This document shows positions 43,523-52,571 of a stretch of 64,000 nt of DNA, one piece after another. The notes under the pieces were generated by a model that saw only the letters and a list, made by a program, of their open reading frames with translations, was not told where the DNA came from and did not search any database. The translations under genes were made by a program, and so were the position numbers. This DNA is from Desmospora activa DSM 45169 (lineage in GTDB: Bacteria > Bacillota > Bacilli > Thermoactinomycetales > DSM-45169). The stretch is from contig NZ_PZZP01000001.1 in NCBI RefSeq assembly GCF_003046315.1, forward strand, positions 1,984,001-2,048,000, written 5' to 3'. Numbering within the stretch: position 1 is the first letter of the stretch; each line of letters begins with the position of its first letter.

Positions 43523-45838
43523 ATGATGAGTATCTCCGAACAAGAAAAGCGGAAAGAGCAAGAACGAGTCGATCAGGTAATCGATACCATCGATCGGCAA
43601 CTGGGGACATTACAGGAGCAGGCGGGACATGTAAAGGCTGATATCGTCAATATCCGCAAACATTTTTGGGACGATGTCACCGTCAATGTTGACGATCCTA
43701 GTGAAGCGATAGAAACCTACGTCAGTATAAAACAACAGGCAGAAGTATTGTCAGAACGGGAGCGTAGACACCGTCATGCACAGAAACGGCTTCACCTGTT
43801 GACGCGGTTGAAGCAGTCCCCATATTTTGGCCGTATCGATTTTACAGAAGACGGAGACAACGAAACCCAGCCTATCACCCTCGGCCTTACTTCTCTGCTC
43901 CATGAAAACGGTCATGATTTTCTTATCTACGATTGGCGTGCACCAATCTCCAGCCTTTACTATGATTATGGGCCTGGACCGGCTCAATACGACACACCTA
44001 CTGGAACAATCACCGGCACCCTGGAACGCAAACGTCAATATATCATCCGGGACGGTCGCATCCGCAGCCTGTTTGACACCAGTATTACCATCGGTGACGA
44101 GCTGCTGCAAGAAGTGCTCGGCCAACAAGCGGAGAATCAGATGAAAACGATCGTAGCCACCATCCAAAAAGAGCAAAACCAGATCATCCGCAACGAAGGC
44201 AACCGCCTGCTGATTGTACAAGGCGCCGCCGGTAGCGGCAAGACATCGGCCGCACTGCAGCGGGTTGCTTATTTGTTGTATCGACACCGGGAAACACTAC
44301 AGGCTGATCAGATCCTGCTATTCACCCCCAACCCAATGTTTAGTAGCTATATCTCCACCGTTTTGCCTGAACTGGGGGAGGACAATATGTCACAGACGAC
44401 ATTCCAGGAATATTTAGAGCATCAACTGAAAGCGAACTTCCGTCTAGAAGATGCCTTCGCTCAAATCGAATACGTACTGACAGCCATGAATGAGCCAGGG
44501 TATTCTGCGCGCATGGAAGGGATTCGTTATAAATCATCCCTCGATTTTATGCAGCTCCTCGAACGTTACGTGGCGTTGCTTAAACAAGAAGGCATGATCT
44601 TTAAAAATGTGAAGTTTAGAGGGAAGACGATAATTTCCGCTAAAATAATAAAGAAAACCTTTTATTCCTTCGATCCTTCATTATCCATCCCCCACCGCCT
44701 TGAATTGCTCATCGATTGGCTGTTGAAGGAACTGAAAAAGTACGCTCGCCAAGAACGAAAACAACCTTGGGTGGAAGAAGAGATTCAACTCCTGGATCAA
44801 GAGACATACCTCAAGGCTTACCAAGAGCTTACACGAAAGAACTCGTATAGTGACGATTCCTTTGACGACTATGAGCAGGAACAGCAGCTACTTGCCACCT
44901 GGGTTGTTCGAAAGCGTTTCAAACCGCTGCGCGCAGGGGTAAAACAGTTGCAGTTTATCGATATCCCCGCCCTTTACCGCAGATTGTTTGCCGATCCTAT
45001 ATGGGTCAATCGTTGCAAGCAGGAACAGAAACTACCACGGCAATGGAGGATGGTCGCCGCGCAGACGGTGGAGAAGCTGGAGCATGGCAAGCTGGCATAT
45101 GAAGATGCCACTCCTTATCTTTATTTGAAAGAACGGATTGAGGGCTTTCGGTCCAATACTGCGATCCGGTATGTTTTTATCGATGAAGCACAGGACTATT
45201 CTCCATTTCAGTTTCACTTTATCAAACAGCTGTTTCCACGTGCCAACTTTACCGTACTCGGCGATTTAAACCAATCCATTCACCCCCATGCGACCGGGAA
45301 TGGATTGGCGCTGTCCTCATTGTTTGAAAGTGAGCAGACCGCGACCATCCGTTTAACACGTAGCTACCGCTCCACCCGGCCCATTATCGAATTTACACGC
45401 CGGATGATTCCTGGGGGAGACAAGATTGAACCGTTTAATCGCTCAGGTCTTCAACCGACCGTGACACAAGCGGCCAATAAAGCTGATCTGGCCAGCAAAA
45501 TCATCAACCACATTAAAACCTTACAAGCTGCAGGTCACCGCACCATCGCCGTCATAGGCAAAACCGCCCGCGAAAGTCAGGAAGCGTATCAAGCCCTAAA
45601 AAGCGATGTGCCGCTTCGCCTCATTCAGAAAGAAACCGCTTCTTTTGAGTCCGGGGTCGTTGTCATTCCCTCCTATCTCGCTAAGGGGGTGGAGTTTGAT
45701 GTCGTCATCCTTTACAACGGGTCACAGGAACAATATGGGCGGGAAAACGAGCGAAACTTATTATATACCGCATGTACGCGGGCAATGCATGAGTTGCATC
45801 TCTATTTTATTGGAGAGAGAAGCCCATTCTTGAAATAA
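43523..45838 (+). CDS. helD: HelD-type RNA-polymerase-recycling ATPase
   Basis: Superfamily 1 helicase-like ATPase of 771 aa, the size of B. subtilis HelD, which removes stalled RNA polymerase from DNA. The N-terminal coiled coil (residues about 3-100, Glu/Arg-rich) is the arm that enters the secondary channel; Walker A is QGAAGSGKTSAALQRVA near 233-250; Walker B FIDEAQDYSPFQF near 553; SF1 motif III LGDLNQSIHP; motif IV RLTRSYRSTRPI; motif VI YTACTRAMHELHLYF. Start ATG at 43523/43526 after AAAAGGAG. Single gene. Confidence 0.94.
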   Translation: MMSISEQEKRKEQERVDQVIDTIDRQLGTLQEQAGHVKADIVNIRKHFWDDVTVNVDDPSEAIETYVSIKQQAEVLSERERRHRHAQKRLHLLTRLKQSPYFGRIDFTEDGDNETQPITLGLTSLLHENGHDFLIYDWRAPISSLYYDYGPGPAQYDTPTGTITGTLERKRQYIIRDGRIRSLFDTSITIGDELLQEVLGQQAENQMKTIVATIQKEQNQIIRNEGNRLLIVQGAAGSGKTSAALQRVAYLLYRHRETLQADQILLFTPNPMFSSYISTVLPELGEDNMSQTTFQEYLEHQLKANFRLEDAFAQIEYVLTAMNEPGYSARMEGIRYKSSLDFMQLLERYVALLKQEGMIFKNVKFRGKTIISAKIIKKTFYSFDPSLSIPHRLELLIDWLLKELKKYARQERKQPWVEEEIQLLDQETYLKAYQELTRKNSYSDDSFDDYEQEQQLLATWVVRKRFKPLRAGVKQLQFIDIPALYRRLFADPIWVNRCKQEQKLPRQWRMVAAQTVEKLEHGKLAYEDATPYLYLKERIEGFRSNTAIRYVFIDEAQDYSPFQFHFIKQLFPRANFTVLGDLNQSIHPHATGNGLALSSLFESEQTATIRLTRSYRSTRPIIEFTRRMIPGGDKIEPFNRSGLQPTVTQAANKADLASKIINHIKTLQAAGHRTIAVIGKTARESQEAYQALKSDVPLRLIQKETASFESGVVVIPSYLAKGVEFDVVILYNGSQEQYGRENERNLLYTACTRAMHELHLYFIGERSPFLK

Positions 45839-45868
45839 GTACCTTTCCCCTGAAGGCCATCGGGAAAA

Positions 45869-45912
45869 AACAAACCCGGCATCCAACCAATCGGATTGCC
45901 GGGTTTGTTATT
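45869..45912. terminator. Terminator after helD
   Basis: ACAAACCCGGCA and TGCCGGGTTTGT form a 12-bp stem with long loop; A-run before and TTATT after allow use from both sides. Confidence 0.85.
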
Positions 45913-45957
45913 GACTTATATACGAAGCATCTTTTTTTTGCTGAAGGGAGTTACGGC

Positions 45958-46060
45958 TGTACAGTAAGTTGTCGTCTGAAAGCCCACATTTTTAATCGTG
46001 GAATGAAAGACGGTGTTGTCAAAACCCAAGAATCCCATCCTTCAGGCGAGTGGGTCTCAA
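45958..46060. mobile_element. Putative IS200/IS605-family right-end remnant, no transposase
   Basis: The sequence runs AATGAAAGACGGTG..., CCCAAGAATCCC, then CCCATCCTTCAGGCGAGTGGG (near-palindrome 46034-46054) and ends TCTCAA. The block AAGAATCCCATCCTTCAGG with closing TGGG and terminal TCAA is the usual shape of the right-end hairpin of IS605/IS1341 elements, also the 3' part of the TnpB guide RNA. No tnpA or tnpB frame remains, so this is a solo end or internal-deletion derivative. Its last bases supply the esterase stop codon. Family call is from memory of such ends. Confidence 0.55.
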
Positions 46061-47118
46061 GGCTTTACCTGTTTAAACATCCAATCGATCATCTCTTGGT
46101 TGGCGTAAGCCGGTTCCCATGAGGCATGGCCTCCTGTCGGGTATTCCGTATAGATGGGATCGCCCCCAATTGCCTTGATTGCCTCTACGATATCGCGTGA
46201 GTAGGAGACGGGGATCACCCCATCGTCTACCGCATGAAACACCCACATCGGTTTATCGACGATACGGTCTGCTTTTTCAGGATCTCCGCCAGCGGCGATC
46301 GGAACCATCGCCGCAAATAGATCCGGATAGGCGGTGTTTAAGTTAAAGGTACCAAACCCGCCTTGGGATAAACCAGTGGAATAAAGGCGACGACTATCGA
46401 TAGGATATTCATCCCGCACCTGTTGTAAGATTTCATAAGCGGTGCCAAGGTCCTCTGAAAACTGAAACACCCTGTCTAAATTTAGCTCATTATTGGAATC
46501 ACGGGTAAGTCCAAATCCGCCGTCAGGGGTATCCCGTGCCTGTGGCGCCAACACAAACGCCGGATTTTTCCTCTGATTTTCCGGCTTTGCCCAGACGATC
46601 GCTCCATCATTGGCTAGCAGCTGCTTTTCATTATCGGTGCCGCGCTCTCCTCCCCCATGTAAAAACAATACAAGGGGATAAGACTGATTGGGATCATAAT
46701 TTTCCGGTACATACAGGCGATACGGCATCTCTTTATATTGCAATTTTAGGAATTTAGCAGCGATATCTTCACGACTTTCAATCGTATAGGTCATGCTTAC
46801 TACCTCGCTTTTTCCCTTTCCCATTCGATCGTTTCCATTCCCTCTGATCGCCACCGCTTTAACGGTAGTTGTGGCATCTACCGTAATCGGCTCCGTATAC
46901 AAATGACTCTGATTCGTCGGGTCGCTTCCATCCGTCGTAAAATAAATTCTGGCACCGGGGGTAGCCGTTTGCAATGTAACCGTTTGCGATTCACTGTATG
47001 AACCAGGTGCTGGAGTAGCGGTAGGTGCAGCCAATTCTCCGCTGTTTTCCGCCAGAGCAGGCATACTAAACGCCGGTAGCATCAACAAAACACATAAAAC
47101 ACTGATGAGTCCTTTCAT
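46057..47118 (-). CDS. Secreted alpha/beta-hydrolase esterase with N-terminal chitobiase-like domain
   Basis: Exported serine esterase of 353 aa. Signal peptide with ALA-E cleavage at about 23. Residues about 30-112 form a CHB_HEX_C-type beta domain (GARIYFTTDGSDPTNQS, TVKAVAIRGNGN), often carbohydrate-associated. The hydrolase domain follows: oxyanion region LVLFLHGGGERGTDNE, nucleophile GLSQGGFG, acid in HAVDDGVIP, His in YPTGGHASWEPAY, like feruloyl-esterase/PHB-depolymerase families. Start ATG at 47118 after GGGGGATA. A strong cre (47142-47155) sits upstream, so glucose repression is expected. It may deacylate plant polysaccharides. Confidence 0.85.
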   Translation of the reverse strand: MKGLISVLCVLLMLPAFSMPALAENSGELAAPTATPAPGSYSESQTVTLQTATPGARIYFTTDGSDPTNQSHLYTEPITVDATTTVKAVAIRGNGNDRMGKGKSEVVSMTYTIESREDIAAKFLKLQYKEMPYRLYVPENYDPNQSYPLVLFLHGGGERGTDNEKQLLANDGAIVWAKPENQRKNPAFVLAPQARDTPDGGFGLTRDSNNELNLDRVFQFSEDLGTAYEILQQVRDEYPIDSRRLYSTGLSQGGFGTFNLNTAYPDLFAAMVPIAAGGDPEKADRIVDKPMWVFHAVDDGVIPVSYSRDIVEAIKAIGGDPIYTEYPTGGHASWEPAYANQEMIDWMFKQVKP

Positions 47119-47141
47119 AATATCCCCCTCAAGCGATTTAG

Positions 47142-47155
47142 TGGAAGCGGTTTCA
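47142..47155 (-). promoter_or_regulatory. cre site of the esterase gene
   Basis: TGGAAGCGGTTTCA agrees with the CcpA consensus TGWAANCGNTNWCA at 13 of 14 positions and lies 24 bases upstream of the esterase start, where bound CcpA would block transcription. Confidence 0.82.
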
Positions 47156-47651
47156 AAATGATTTGTAAATAAAGAGCACCCATCAACAAATGCGATAAAA
47201 CTAGCACTATGCTACTACATAGGGTTATGTTTGTCAAAACGGATTCGGTATCTTGGTGGGACTATGATATCTTCTAAAGCCCATTTTCAAAACTTTTTTA
47301 TCGATATCCGTTATCCAGCGGTTAACGATGGTTATCTCCCGCTCCCTAGCCACTCCACCGTTGAGGAGCAGAATGGTGGCGGAAAGGCGAGATCCCTCCG
47401 TATCGCTGCCACAACGGGCTTTTGAAACCTTCTTTCTGTTTTGTTACGATAAAAGCAATGATGTTTTCAGTACCGAAATATTTATCCTCATCACAAGATG
47501 GAATCGCACAAGAACGAAGCGGAAAAACTGCCCCCAATCTCCTGTGGTGAACAAACATCAACTGGGAATAAAAAAGCCTCTATCACTTTTATGTTCAGCT
47601 TCACTCTATTATATATCTGGTGCAACTCAGAGGAAGGATGAAAATCAAGCT
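47156..47651 (+). other. Long leader upstream of the BCCT gene
   Basis: About 500 bases with no supported gene. AAAGCCC (47277-47283) can close with GGGCTTT (47417-47423) around a 130-base domain with internal CCACC...GGTGG and GGCGA...TCGC pairings. That suggests a structured 5' leader, but no known riboswitch motif is recognisable. The 64-aa frame at 47231-47425 has no ribosome binding site and is dismissed. Confidence 0.3.
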
Positions 47652-49196
47652 ATGAAAAAACCGAAAATTCAACCGATTGTCTTTTGGGGATCGCTGGCGG
47701 CGATCGCGCTTTTAATCGCACCTTTGGCACTAGGGCCTGAACAGAGTGTCAACGTGATGAATGAAGTGCGCAACTGGATTACCAGCAGCTTTGGTTGGTT
47801 ATACCTGTGGTTTACCGTTGCCATTTTTGCCGTCTTAATCTGGTTAGCCGCTGGACGTGCCGGAAAGATCAAATTTGGCGGTGCTGACGCCGAGCCGGAG
47901 TTTTCCACGGTTAGTTGGATCGCGATGTTGTTTACCGCCGGAATCGGGTCCAGCCTCCTCTATTGGGGAGCGATCGAGTGGTCCTATTACCTTACCGATC
48001 CTCCCTTTGGACTGGAAGCGAATAGTGATGAAGCGGCCCGTTGGGCCTCCACCTACGGATTATTCCATTGGGGCTTTACCGCTTGGGCGATTTACTGCCT
48101 ACCGGGTGTGATCATCGCCTATGCATTCCACCAGCGGGGACATCGTGTACTCAATCTAAGTCAAGCTTGCCGCGGTATCATCGGTAAACATGCCGACGGA
48201 TGGTTGGGAAAAATAATCGATATCTTTTTTGTATTTGGGTTGGTCGGTGGGGTTGGAACTTCCCTCGGCCTAGGTACACCGATGGTGGCCGAAGGCGTTT
48301 CCAACCTCACCGGCATCCCGCAGGGATTGGGACTTAATACCGGCATCATTTTGCTGTGGACTCTCTTGTTTGGATTAAGCTCTTTCCTTGGCTTAAAACG
48401 AGGCATCCGGCGTCTGGCCGATCTCAACCTTTACTTGGCCGCCGCCGTAGGAGTATTTATCTTGGTCGTCGGGCCGACCCTGTTTATATTAGACACATTT
48501 ACCAACAGTGTCGGGCTACTTTTGCAAAATTTTATCCCAATGAGTTTCTTCTTTGATTCCATCGGCGGATCTGACTTTACCGAGGCGTGGACCATTTTTT
48601 ACTGGGCTTGGTGGATCGCCTATGCTCCCTATATCGGACTGTTTACAGCCCGCATCTCCCGCGGACGCACCATTCGTCAGTTAATCCTAGCCATGCTGCT
48701 GGCGGGTAGTGTTGGGTGTTGGCTTGCCTTTGCCATCTTGGGTAATACAGGTTTGTATTTTGAGCTGAACAATGTAGTCCCGGTAACGGATATTCTGGCA
48801 AACAACGGCGCTCCAGCCGCCATCATCTCCATCTTGGCAGCTCTTCCCTTCGGTGATCTGCTGCTGGTGGTATTCCTGCTGTTGTTTCTCATATTTATGG
48901 CTACCACTCTCGATTCCTCCGCCTATACACTGGCCAGTGTGGCTACAAAAGAGCTGGACAGCGAACAGGAACCGGCACGTTGGCAACGCATGTTTTGGTC
49001 CTTTGTACTGGCCGTCGTCGCCATTGTGATGATCGCCGGAGGCGGGTTAGAACCGTTGCAAAACCTGACGATCATCACATCCGTTCCGTTATTGTTGGTG
49101 CTAACCCTGATGACTCTCTCTTTACGCCGATGGCTACAGGAAGATTGGCAGAAGGAGATAGACCAAAAACAACGCCCGCAAATAAAAGCCGGATAA
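47652..49196 (+). CDS. BCCT-family betaine/choline/carnitine transporter
   Basis: Twelve-span osmolyte transporter of 514 aa. BCCT signature WTIFYWAWWIAYAPYIGLF with the aromatic box in TM8 (WAWW), followed by ISRGRT; N-terminal RNWITSSFGWLYLWFTV and GIGSSLLYWGAIEWSYY (Na/glycine-rich TM3). The ATG at 47652 is preferred; a five-codon ORF (MKIKL) at 47639 precedes it and uses the nearer AGAGGAAGG, so the true spacing is long. Substrate within the family not assignable. Confidence 0.9.
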   Translation: MKKPKIQPIVFWGSLAAIALLIAPLALGPEQSVNVMNEVRNWITSSFGWLYLWFTVAIFAVLIWLAAGRAGKIKFGGADAEPEFSTVSWIAMLFTAGIGSSLLYWGAIEWSYYLTDPPFGLEANSDEAARWASTYGLFHWGFTAWAIYCLPGVIIAYAFHQRGHRVLNLSQACRGIIGKHADGWLGKIIDIFFVFGLVGGVGTSLGLGTPMVAEGVSNLTGIPQGLGLNTGIILLWTLLFGLSSFLGLKRGIRRLADLNLYLAAAVGVFILVVGPTLFILDTFTNSVGLLLQNFIPMSFFFDSIGGSDFTEAWTIFYWAWWIAYAPYIGLFTARISRGRTIRQLILAMLLAGSVGCWLAFAILGNTGLYFELNNVVPVTDILANNGAPAAIISILAALPFGDLLLVVFLLLFLIFMATTLDSSAYTLASVATKELDSEQEPARWQRMFWSFVLAVVAIVMIAGGGLEPLQNLTIITSVPLLLVLTLMTLSLRRWLQEDWQKEIDQKQRPQIKAG

Positions 49197-49202
49197 CCGT
49201 TT

Positions 49203-49238
49203 ACCCCCATCCCAAAAGTGGACGGGGGTTTTCTCTTT
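49203..49238 (+). terminator. Terminator after the BCCT gene
   Basis: ACCCCC-A-TCC pairs with GGA-C-GGGGGT (ending 49229), followed by TTTCTCTTT. Confidence 0.8.
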
Positions 49239-49321
49239 GCGAGCGGGAAAGCCTCTAGCAGTTATGGAGATGATAGCCAACGTCAGAGGAGGAGGGATTT
49301 ATATTTTTTGCGAGCGGGAAA
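49236..49321. repeat. 15-bp direct repeat, two copies
   Basis: TTTGCGAGCGGGAAA occurs at 49236-49250 and 49307-49321, 71 bases apart, in the gap between the BCCT and GNAT genes. The second copy is flanked by GAGGAG/CTCCTC. Function unknown. Confidence 0.5.
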
Positions 49322-49373
49322 ACTCCTCGAGTAAGTAATAGATGGGGATAAAAGCGAGCGTCGTTTACTGCCA

Positions 49374-49874
49374 TTAATCAAGCAACTTCGCCATATAATA
49401 CTCATCCACATACTGGCCATCAACCTTCAAGGAATGGCGCTTGGTTCCTTCAATGTGAAAGCCCATTTTTTTATACAAAGCGATAGCAGCATGATTGTGA
49501 ACCATCACCGTCAGCTCTAGGCGATGAATCCCATGGCACCGCGCCCACGCTTCCCCTTTGGTAAATAATTGTGTTCCCAGCCCCATTCCCCGATTATTAC
49601 TCCGAATCCCCACGACGATATAGGCGGTGTGACGGTTACGGTGGACATTTCCTCCAACCAATTCAATATAACCCACCAACTCCCCGTTCACTTCTACCAC
49701 CCGAATTGTGCGGTTCTCCTGGGCCATGACATCCTGAATTCTTTTCAAAATCCCTGCAACCTCAGTGTTTCGTTCGCCGGGTTCCAGCAACATATAAGAA
49801 GTTTCTTCATCCAACTTTTTTTGCAACAGTAGAAAGGCTTCTGCGTCATCCATTTGAATTTCTCTGATCTGCAC
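49374..49874 (-). CDS. GNAT-family N-acetyltransferase
   Basis: Single-domain acetyltransferase of 166 aa resembling RimJ/RimL and SpeG-type proteins: LVGYIELVGGNVHRNRH, acetyl-CoA loop VGIRSNNRGMGLGTQLFT, and ALYKKMGFHIEGTKRHSLK. The start is GTG at 49874 after AAGGGGAT. It begins 14 bases after the dienoyl-CoA reductase stop on the same strand, so it may be the distal gene of the fatty-acid operon, though its role there is not obvious. Confidence 0.85.
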   Translation of the reverse strand: MQIREIQMDDAEAFLLLQKKLDEETSYMLLEPGERNTEVAGILKRIQDVMAQENRTIRVVEVNGELVGYIELVGGNVHRNRHTAYIVVGIRSNNRGMGLGTQLFTKGEAWARCHGIHRLELTVMVHNHAAIALYKKMGFHIEGTKRHSLKVDGQYVDEYYMAKLLD

Positions 49875-49888
49875 CGGTATCTATCCCC

Positions 49889-50656
49889 TTATATAAAGCG
49901 AGCCCCGTTCATCCACATCCCGCCATCCATCGTCAGGCAGTCACCGTTGATATAAGCGGCGTCATCAGATAACAGAAAGGCGACTACACCCGCGATTTCT
50001 TCCAGTTTACCAAACCGTCCGGCGGGTATGTTTTGCAAAACGCGCTGATGCATCCGCTCATCCTGGATCAGTTTCTCCACTCCGCCCGTCTTTTCCACTG
50101 GGCCGGGGGCAACACAGTTGACCCGGATGCCGTAGCGGCTGCCCCACTCCACCGCCAACGAGCGGCTCATGGCTAAAACACCCGCTTTGGCGGAAGCGGA
50201 GTGAACCACCCCGGCCGCTCCGGTCCAAGCATAGGTCGCCACAATATTGACGATCGAACCCGCCTTCCCTGCTGCAATCCACTCCTTTGCCGCCGTTTGG
50301 GTACAGTTCCAAGTTCCGTTTAAGACAATATCGATCACCGATTGCCAGCCGTTCGGGGATAATTCCTCCGCCCGTACCACAAAGTTGCCGGCAGCATTGT
50401 TAACCAAAGCATCCACTCCACCGAATTGGGAAGTAGCCTGGAAAAATGTCTCTTCCACCTGCTCCCGCTTGCGCACATCCATCGCCACCGTCCATACCCG
50501 TCCATCTAGGGTGGCCATTTCCCCCTTGGCTTGCTCCAATTTTTCCGGATCACGACCGGTGATCACTACATTGGCCCCATCTCGACAAAGGCGAGTAGCA
50601 ATCGCTTTCCCCATGCCGCTGGATCCGCCTGTCACCAACACCGTTTTTGCTGTCAT
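49889..50656 (-). CDS. fadH: 2,4-dienoyl-CoA reductase (SDR, FadH/YkuF-like)
   Basis: Short-chain dehydrogenase of 255 aa acting on unsaturated acyl-CoA in beta-oxidation. Cofactor motif VLVTGGSSGMGKAIATRL; NNAAGNFVVRAEELSPNGW is specific for the peroxisomal/YkuF type. Instead of the usual YxxxK, the active site reads VVHSASAKAGVLAM, as in DECR-type reductases. Start ATG at 50656 after GGAGGAATC; the long frame upstream overlaps the acyl-CoA dehydrogenase end and is spurious. Lies 64 bases downstream of that gene. Confidence 0.9.
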   Translation of the reverse strand: MTAKTVLVTGGSSGMGKAIATRLCRDGANVVITGRDPEKLEQAKGEMATLDGRVWTVAMDVRKREQVEETFFQATSQFGGVDALVNNAAGNFVVRAEELSPNGWQSVIDIVLNGTWNCTQTAAKEWIAAGKAGSIVNIVATYAWTGAAGVVHSASAKAGVLAMSRSLAVEWGSRYGIRVNCVAPGPVEKTGGVEKLIQDERMHQRVLQNIPAGRFGKLEEIAGVVAFLLSDDAAYINGDCLTMDGGMWMNGARFI

Positions 50657-50720
50657 TCCGATTCCTCCTCTAGCCACAAGTGCTGATATGTCTGGAAAAT
50701 TAATTGACCCACCACAGCAG

Positions 50721-52442
50721 TTACTCTTGGTAAAGCACGATCGAATCAAACCACTCCACACTAGGGGTGACCGCTGCACCGATATCAAAAGCGGCAGGCT
50801 GATAGGTACGCCACACCGCATAGCGAGCCACTTGCGCCAAGCGGCCGGAGGTACGCACATCCCGGTCGTATTGCGCCTCTTCCAACAGAAACGTGATGCT
50901 GCAAACATCGATCAGACGATCCGCAAACCGGCGAGCATGCGCGTTCTGTATCACTGGATTGGATGAAAGGAGCACTTCAGCATCGCGGGATACACGATTA
51001 GATTCCTGTTGAACGGTTTCCACCGCTTCAGCCAATTCCGGGGCCGTCACCTGGGACAAGGCTTCCTCTACCCGCTGTTGCCATACAAACCGATCCCCTC
51101 CGGTCCGTTTCGTCTCCCGCTCCAAGCTTTTCACAATCTCCAGCGCCATAATATTGGATGGTCCTTCCCAGACGGTATTCACCTGCGCATCCCGCAACAG
51201 ACGCGCCGGTACAAACTCCTCAATATAGCCGTTGCCGCCGTGCAGCTCCAGAGATTCCTTCGCATGCCGAACCCCATTCTCCGAAAGACGGTACTTCGCC
51301 ATTGCCAACAACAGCCGTACCATAATCCGGTTTTCTTCCGTTTCCTCGTGATAGGTGTGACAATCGTCCATGGCACGTATCATCTGCGCCGCCAGCGCCC
51401 ATCCCAACTCAATATCCGTCACCATGTCCAACAGCGTTTGGCGCACCAACGGATAACGGTCAAGGCGATTGCCGAACGCCGTTCGCTTGGCGGTATAAAT
51501 CACCGCCTCCACAAAAGCCCGCTGTGAGAGGGCAAGGGAACCGGTAGCCGTACACATGCGGGAGATATTGAGGGCTTCCGCCATATATTGAAAGCCCCGT
51601 TCCGGTTCCCCGATCCGATAGGCGGTCGCCTCCTTTAACTCCAACTCTCCACTGGGCACCGCTCGCACACCCAGTTTGTCTTTGAGTCGGCGGATGGTCA
51701 CACGGTTTTTTTCACCGTTCTCCAGGATACGGGGAAGTAAAAAGAGGCTTAATCCCTTTGTTCCCGGGGTATCCCCCTCCCGGGCCAAGGTGATGGCCAA
51801 ACCAGCAGCACAATTGCTGGCAAACCACTTTTCCCCTGTCAAAAGATAATGATTGCCAGCAGCCACCGCCCGGGTTGCGGTCGCTCCCACATCCGATCCT
51901 CCCTGAATTTCCGTTAAAAAGGTGGCCCCTTCTTCCAACATCGCGGGATCCATACTGGCCAACCGCGGCAAATACCGCTCTCGCTGCTCTGCGGAACCGA
52001 ATTTTTCCAACACAAATGCCACTGACATCGTCAACGTGGTAGGACAGGTAAAGCCCACTTCCGCTTTGGACATCAACATATGTAACAATTGCGTATAAAA
52101 AAAGGGAATCGACTCCGGCACATCCTGCCGATAGCGCCAACCTACCACTCCTGAGCCGTACCCCTTCGCTAACGTCCGCTTGTAGCCCTCATTGACCCAT
52201 ACCTCATTGATCTCCTGTCCATAGCGGTCATACCGGAGCAGACGTGGGGCCCCTTCCCGATCCGTATGGCGTGCCCGCTCCTCCATCGGCCCCGCTGCAT
52301 ATGCTCCCATCTCCTGCAGTCGCTCTTCTCCCCACTTCCGTACAGCCGCGGACAAATAACGCTCCGTATACCGCTTCATCGCAAAGTCACTTTCATACCA
52401 ATTTAACTCCGTTCCATCTCGATAGCGGCTATAATCGATCAC
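50721..52442 (-). CDS. Acyl-CoA dehydrogenase (AidB-like group)
   Basis: FAD enzyme of 573 aa introducing the alpha,beta double bond in acyl-CoA. FAD/substrate motifs: ATFLTEIQGGSDVGATATRA, YLLTGEKWFASNCAAGLAIT, DKLGVRAVPSGELELKEATA, and the C-terminal ELHGGNGYIEEFVPARLLRD. The group is longer than short/medium-chain enzymes and carries an extra C-terminal helical region, as in AidB. Start GTG at 52442, behind AAGGGGGATCACCG; the longer frame runs through the operators. A FadR box and a cre lie just upstream, so fatty-acyl-CoA induction and glucose repression are expected. Confidence 0.92.
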   Translation of the reverse strand: MIDYSRYRDGTELNWYESDFAMKRYTERYLSAAVRKWGEERLQEMGAYAAGPMEERARHTDREGAPRLLRYDRYGQEINEVWVNEGYKRTLAKGYGSGVVGWRYRQDVPESIPFFYTQLLHMLMSKAEVGFTCPTTLTMSVAFVLEKFGSAEQRERYLPRLASMDPAMLEEGATFLTEIQGGSDVGATATRAVAAGNHYLLTGEKWFASNCAAGLAITLAREGDTPGTKGLSLFLLPRILENGEKNRVTIRRLKDKLGVRAVPSGELELKEATAYRIGEPERGFQYMAEALNISRMCTATGSLALSQRAFVEAVIYTAKRTAFGNRLDRYPLVRQTLLDMVTDIELGWALAAQMIRAMDDCHTYHEETEENRIMVRLLLAMAKYRLSENGVRHAKESLELHGGNGYIEEFVPARLLRDAQVNTVWEGPSNIMALEIVKSLERETKRTGGDRFVWQQRVEEALSQVTAPELAEAVETVQQESNRVSRDAEVLLSSNPVIQNAHARRFADRLIDVCSITFLLEEAQYDRDVRTSGRLAQVARYAVWRTYQPAAFDIGAAVTPSVEWFDSIVLYQE

Positions 52443-52465
52443 CGGTGATCCCCCTTCTTCTAAAA

Positions 52466-52504
52466 TGAATGAATATACATTCAATGCTATCGGAAGCGCT
52501 TTCA
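52466..52504 (-). promoter_or_regulatory. FadR box and cre upstream of the acyl-CoA dehydrogenase
   Basis: TGAATGAATATACATTCA (52466-52483) matches the B. subtilis FadR operator TGAATGANTANTCATTCA at 15 of its 16 fixed positions. CGGAAGCGCTTTCA (52491-52504) is a cre with 12 of 14 matches. Both lie between the CDS start and the expected promoter, which implies dual repression. Confidence 0.85.
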
Positions 52505-52538
52505 AACGTCAATCCATATGACTTTACCGCCTTGCCCG

Positions 52539-52566
52539 AAAAAAATACAGGCGCATCCATCGCCTG
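52539..52566 (-). terminator. Terminator of the parMR-like operon
   Basis: Minus strand CAGGCG, seven-base loop, CGCCTG, then TATTTTTTT. It lies just after the small gene's stop. Confidence 0.8.
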
Positions 52567-52571
52567 CATGG

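Noticed and set aside
47340-47425. T-box-like GGTGG...CCTCCG pattern upstream of the BCCT gene
   Set aside because: Lacks the T-box core AGGGTGGNACCGCG and a specifier stem; the gene downstream is not amino-acid related.
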